Shown: in pieces, positions 4,901 through 7,874 of the stretch | Layout of the letters: every line of letters starts with the position of its first letter | Numbering within the stretch: the first letter of the stretch is position 1 | From: an uncultured Lachnospiraceae bacterium | GTDB taxonomy: Bacteria > Bacillota > Clostridia > Lachnospirales > Lachnospiraceae | Assembly: GCA_910586095.1 (NCBI GenBank) | Contig: CAJUHQ010000149.1 | Span: 1-7,874 of the forward strand | DNA: 7,874 nt | Direction: 5' to 3' | Program-made: the position numbers and the translations under genes | The notes under the pieces: generated by a model | Seen by the model: only the letters and a program-made list of their open reading frames with translations | Told to the model about the DNA's origin: nothing | Database searches by the model: none

Positions 4901-6085
4901 ATGGCAAAGAAAATTGTATTAGCAGGTGCATGTCGTACAGCAATCGGCACAATGGGGGGATCACTTAGCACTACGCCGGCAGTAGAGCTTGGCTCTATTG
5001 TAATTAAGGAAGCATTGAACAGAGCAGGAGTAGCTCCTGAGCAAGTTGACCATGTATATATGGGTTGTGTTATCCAGGCAGGCCAGGGACAGAACGTGGC
5101 ACGTCAGTCCTCCATCAAAGCAGGGCTTCCAATTGAGACACCCGCAGTTACAGTAAATGTTGTGTGTGGTTCTGGTTTGAACTGCGTAAACATGGCAGCA
5201 CAGATGATTTTGGCAGGGGATGCAGATATTGTTGTTGCAGGTGGTATGGAGAATATGTCTATGGCTCCATTTGCACTTCCCAATGCACGTTTTGGATATA
5301 GAATGAACAATGGTGTGTTGGTAGATACCATGATTAAGGATGCATTGTGGGATGCATTTAATGATTATCATATGATTCAGACAGCAGATAATATTTGTGA
5401 TGAGTGGAAGATTTCTAGAGAGGAATTGGATGAGTTTGCATTAAAGAGCCAGCAGAAAGCTGAGGCCGCTCAGAAGTCTGGTGCATTTGACAAAGAGATC
5501 GTTCCAGTAATGATAAAGAAGAAAAAAGAGATGGTTGAGTTTAAGGTGGATGAGGGTCCACGTGCAGGCTCTACAATAGAGGGATTAGCAAAGCTGCGCT
5601 CTATCAACAAGGATAAGTATGTCACAGCCGGAAATGCATCAGGAATCAACGATGGTGCGGCTGCAATCGTAGTGATGAGCGAGGAGAAAGCAAAAGAGTT
5701 AGGTGTTACTCCAATGGCTGAGTGGGTTGCAGGAGCACTTGCAGGCGTAAGACCAGAAGTGATGGGAATCGGCCCTGTAGCAGCTACAAAGAAGGTAATG
5801 GCTAAGACTGGTATGAAGATCGAGGACTTTGATATTATTGAGGCTAATGAGGCATTTGCTGCACAGTCTATCGCAGTAGGAAGAGATTTAGGGATTGATG
5901 TGGATAAGCAGTTGAATCCAAATGGTGGTGCTATTGCATTAGGTCATCCTGTAGGGGCTTCTGGTTGTCGTATCCTAGTAACATTACTTCATGAGATGGA
6001 AGCAAAAGATGCAAAGACAGGACTTGCTACTTTGTGTATTGGTGGTGGTATGGGCTGTTCTACTATCGTAAAGAAGTATGAATAA
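4901..6085 (+). CDS. thl: Acetyl-CoA C-acetyltransferase (thiolase)
   Basis: A 394-residue biosynthetic thiolase that condenses two acetyl-CoA to acetoacetyl-CoA, the entry step of butyryl-CoA formation in the cytoplasm. The full family length is present. The nucleophile is Cys89 (NVVCGSG), His349 lies in GGAIALGHPVGASG, and Cys379 in LCIGGGMG. NEAFAAQ (residues 316-322) and GGMENMS (114-120) are also family blocks. The start chosen is ATG 4901 (MAKKIVLAG), with GGAGG (4888-4892) 8 bases upstream. ATG 4898 is too close, and ATG 4886 overlaps the binding site. Its own promoter and a Rex-like site lie upstream. The crt gene follows after 213 bases of structured spacer, then hbd, so this is the first gene of the butyrate-pathway cluster. 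A degradative thiolase is unlikely given this context. Confidence 0.97.
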   Translation: MAKKIVLAGACRTAIGTMGGSLSTTPAVELGSIVIKEALNRAGVAPEQVDHVYMGCVIQAGQGQNVARQSSIKAGLPIETPAVTVNVVCGSGLNCVNMAAQMILAGDADIVVAGGMENMSMAPFALPNARFGYRMNNGVLVDTMIKDALWDAFNDYHMIQTADNICDEWKISREELDEFALKSQQKAEAAQKSGAFDKEIVPVMIKKKKEMVEFKVDEGPRAGSTIEGLAKLRSINKDKYVTAGNASGINDGAAAIVVMSEEKAKELGVTPMAEWVAGALAGVRPEVMGIGPVAATKKVMAKTGMKIEDFDIIEANEAFAAQSIAVGRDLGIDVDKQLNPNGGAIALGHPVGASGCRILVTLLHEMEAKDAKTGLATLCIGGGMGCSTIVKKYE

Positions 6086-6096
6086 AGCAAATATAG

Positions 6097-6241
6097 GACA
6101 ATAGAGAGTATTGTCTAAATGTTATGAAGAACGCCAAAGGCGGGTGTTCTTTTGATGCAGACAGACACTTCAAAAGAAAAGATAGCTACAGTGACAGGTG
6201 TTTGGTATGGAGATGGAAGAAAGGCAGTCTTTGGCGTTTTT
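6097..6241 (+). other. Multi-hairpin spacer between thl and crt
   Basis: Four stems occur in 145 bases. GACAATA-GAGAG-TATTGTC (6097-6115) follows the thl stop. AAGAA plus CGCC (6127-6135) pair with GGCG (6139-6142) and TTCTT (6147-6151), ending in TTTT. TTCTTTTGA (6147-6155) pairs exactly with TCAAAAGAA (6170-6178) and competes with the previous stem. AACGCCAAAG (6130-6139) pairs exactly with CTTTGGCGTT (6229-6238), followed by T (6237-6241), and also competes with the second stem. The set could act as a partial terminator or mRNA processing region that sets the thl:crt ratio. Confidence 0.6.
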
Positions 6242-6260
6242 GTGTTGAGATAGAGCAAAG

Positions 6261-6287
6261 TATATGTAAATTGTACATATAGGAGGG
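6261..6287 (+). promoter_or_regulatory. Hairpin ending at the crt ribosome binding site
   Basis: TATATGTA (6261-6268) pairs exactly with TACATATA (6274-6281) around a 5-base loop. The last paired base is the first A of the ribosome binding site AGGAGGG (6281-6287), 11 bases before the crt ATG. It may keep the site open, or mark a processed 5' end. Confidence 0.5.
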
Positions 6288-6298
6288 TTAAGAACAAA

Positions 6299-7084
6299 AT
6301 GGAATATATTTTATATGAAGTAAACGGTGCTGTAGGAAAGATTACAATCAACCGTGAAAAAGCGATGAATGCATTGAATTCTCAGGTATTAGATGAGTTG
6401 AATGAGACTCTCGATGCAGTTGAGTTAGATGTGGTTCGCTGCTTGATACTTACAGGAGCAGGCCAAAAATCGTTTGTTGCAGGCGCAGATATTGGAGAGA
6501 TGAGCACACTCACAAAGGCAGAGGGAGAAGCGTTTGGCAAAAAAGGAAATGATGTGTTTAGAAAACTAGAGACATTCCCTATCCCTGTCATTGCAGCAGT
6601 TAACGGCTTTGCACTCGGTGGCGGCTGTGAGATTGCTATGAGCTGTGATATTCGTATTTGCTCAGAAAATGCAATTTTTGGACAACCTGAAGTGGGTCTT
6701 GGCATCACACCTGGATTTGGTGGAACACAGAGACTTGCACGTCTTGTCGGCGCAGGTATGGCAAAACAGATGATTTACACAGCTAGAAATATTAAGGCAG
6801 AAGAAGCATATCGAATTGGTCTTGTAAATGCTATATACTCACAGGAAGAGTTGATGGCACAAGCTGAAAAGATGGCTTCAGGTATTGCCAAGAATGCACC
6901 AATTGCAGTGCGCAACTGCAAAAAGGCAATCAATGAGGGATTAGATGTTGATATGGATCAGGCGATCGTAATCGAAGAAAAGCTCTTTGGTGATTGTTTT
7001 GAGACAGAAGATCAGAAGTATGGCATGGCATTTTTCCTTGACAAGAATAAAGAGAAGGTAAAAGAGCCATTTAAGAATTGTTAA
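6299..7084 (+). CDS. crt: 3-hydroxybutyryl-CoA dehydratase (crotonase)
   Basis: A 261-residue enoyl-CoA hydratase/isomerase-family enzyme, the usual length. It dehydrates 3-hydroxybutyryl-CoA to crotonyl-CoA in the cytoplasm. The CoA-binding and oxyanion-hole blocks are AGADIGEM (residues 61-68) and NGFALGGGCE (102-111). The two catalytic glutamates of true hydratases are both there, Glu111 in GGGCEIAM and Glu131 in QPEVGLGITPGFGGTQRL. The start is ATG 6299 after AGGAGGG (6281-6287). Neighbours thl and hbd catalyse the flanking reactions, which supports Crt over a generic fatty-acid hydratase. A separate promoter is not evident, so it is probably read through from thl across the structured spacer. 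The gap to hbd is 49 bases and carries only the hbd ribosome binding site. Confidence 0.96.
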   Translation: MEYILYEVNGAVGKITINREKAMNALNSQVLDELNETLDAVELDVVRCLILTGAGQKSFVAGADIGEMSTLTKAEGEAFGKKGNDVFRKLETFPIPVIAAVNGFALGGGCEIAMSCDIRICSENAIFGQPEVGLGITPGFGGTQRLARLVGAGMAKQMIYTARNIKAEEAYRIGLVNAIYSQEELMAQAEKMASGIAKNAPIAVRNCKKAINEGLDVDMDQAIVIEEKLFGDCFETEDQKYGMAFFLDKNKEKVKEPFKNC

Positions 7085-7133
7085 AAATTAAGAAAGTGCA
7101 CTAAATAAGATTTATAAATAAGGAGGAACCACA

Positions 7134-7874
7134 ATGAAGGTTGGTATTATTGGTGCTGGAACAATGGGGTCTGGTATTGCACAGGCTTTTGCGATGACAG
7201 ATGGTTATGAAGTATGCTTATGTGATATTAAGCAGGAATTTGCAGATGGCGGAAAGGCAAAGATTTTAAAGAATCTCAATTTCCTGGTGAGCAAGGAGAA
7301 GATCACACAGGAGAAGGCAGATGCTATCGCAGCAAAGATTGCTACAGGATTAAAGGACATTTGTACAGATTGTGATCTCGTGATTGAGGTTGCACCTGAA
7401 AAGATGGAAATTAAGAAGACAACATTTAAAGAGCTGCAAGAGATTGTAAAACCAGAGTGTATTTTTGCAACGAACACATCTTCTCTTTCTATCACAGAGA
7501 TGGGTGCAGGTTTGGATCGTCCATTGATTGGAATGCATTTCTTTAATCCTGCTGACAGAATGAAGCTTGTAGAAGTTATTGCAGGTGCAAATACACCAGC
7601 AGACTTAGTTGAGAAAATCAAGGGCATCGCTTCTGAGATTGGCAAGACTCCAGTAGAAGTGAATGAGGCAGCAGGCTTTGTAGTAAACAGAATTTTGATT
7701 CCAATGATTAATGAGGCAATTAATGTTTATGCAGCCGGTGTTGCTAGTGTAGCAGACATTGATGTGGCAATGCAGTTAGGCGCAAATCATCCAATGGGAC
7801 CTTTGGCTCTTGGCGATTACATAGGATTAGATATCGTGCTTGCAATTATGGAAGTAATCTATACTGAGACAGGC
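7134..7874 (+). CDS. hbd: 3-hydroxybutyryl-CoA dehydrogenase, 3' end cut by the window
   Basis: The frame is open from ATG 7134 to the last base, 247 codons with no stop, so the gene continues. About 35-40 residues are missing relative to the usual ~282. The start has AGGAGG (7121-7126) 7 bases upstream. The enzyme reduces acetoacetyl-CoA to (S)-3-hydroxybutyryl-CoA with NAD(P)H. The N-terminal Rossmann fold has GAGTMG (residues 7-12) and an acidic residue after the second strand (Asp31), which favours NADH. NTSSLS (114-119) supplies the active-site Ser. The catalytic His135 is in GMHFFNPA, paired with Glu147 (LVEVI), and Asn185 is in GFVVNRILIPM. The C-terminal helical domain includes GANHPMGPLALGD. 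It is third in the thl-crt-hbd cluster. In related bacteria bcd and etfBA often follow, but that cannot be seen here. Confidence 0.96.
   Translation, partial: MKVGIIGAGTMGSGIAQAFAMTDGYEVCLCDIKQEFADGGKAKILKNLNFLVSKEKITQEKADAIAAKIATGLKDICTDCDLVIEVAPEKMEIKKTTFKELQEIVKPECIFATNTSSLSITEMGAGLDRPLIGMHFFNPADRMKLVEVIAGANTPADLVEKIKGIASEIGKTPVEVNEAAGFVVNRILIPMINEAINVYAAGVASVADIDVAMQLGANHPMGPLALGDYIGLDIVLAIMEVIYTETG

Noticed and set aside
6240..6268. Separate crt promoter (TTGTGT, 17 bases, TATGTA)
   Set aside because: Both boxes are poor matches, and the -10 lies inside the hairpin before the ribosome binding site; read-through from thl is simpler.
7205..7645. 146-codon open frame on the - strand within hbd
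   Set aside because: Antisense shadow of hbd, whose + strand frame has every expected catalytic motif.

Overview
The window looks like chromosomal DNA of a butyrate-forming anaerobic firmicute, most likely a Lachnospiraceae member of the Roseburia/Agathobacter/Butyrivibrio type. Reasons: AT-rich spacers, strong AGGAGG ribosome binding sites, a clostridial thl-crt-hbd gene order, a long-form ribosome hibernation factor, and an FMN riboswitch ahead of an ECF-type riboflavin transporter. The genus is an inference; no rRNA or other marker is present. All genes read on the + strand.

Layout. (1) 1-648: 3' part of a secreted SH3/NlpC-P60 cell-wall hydrolase. (2) 649-1737: extended -10 promoter, FMN riboswitch, intrinsic terminator, a long imperfect hairpin, then ribU. 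(3) 1738-2377: a 640-base gene-free stretch with the ribU terminator, a cluster of DnaA-box-like sequences (two perfect TTATCCACA), and two promoters for hpf. (4) 2378-2956: hpf and its strong terminator. (5) 2957-3703: about 740 bases packed with modular palindromic repeats; the last copy supplies the ribosome binding site and start codon of the next gene. (6) 3694-4734: membrane-anchored or secreted M23 metallopeptidase with all metal ligands present. (7) 4735-7874: the butyryl-CoA pathway operon thl-crt-hbd, with hbd cut by the window end. It has an extended -10 promoter, a Rex-like operator candidate just downstream, and a multi-hairpin spacer between thl and crt.

How the genes work together. 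Thl condenses two acetyl-CoA, Hbd reduces acetoacetyl-CoA with NADH, and Crt dehydrates 3-hydroxybutyryl-CoA to crotonyl-CoA. The next step, butyryl-CoA dehydrogenase with electron-transfer flavoproteins, is flavin-dependent and probably encoded just beyond the window. RibU would import riboflavin for such flavoenzymes, but nothing in the sequence links the two loci. The two cell-wall enzymes and hpf are housekeeping functions with their own signals.

The most unusual part is the repeat array at 2957-3703. It is built from a few modules: an outer GTGTGA/TCACAC bracket, a variable inner stem, a GC-rich stem closed by an AAA loop, and a hairpin with an AAAAGACA loop. Stem sequences differ between copies but mostly stay complementary. 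Other points worth checking are the DnaA-box cluster, which has no dnaA nearby, and the Rex-like site.
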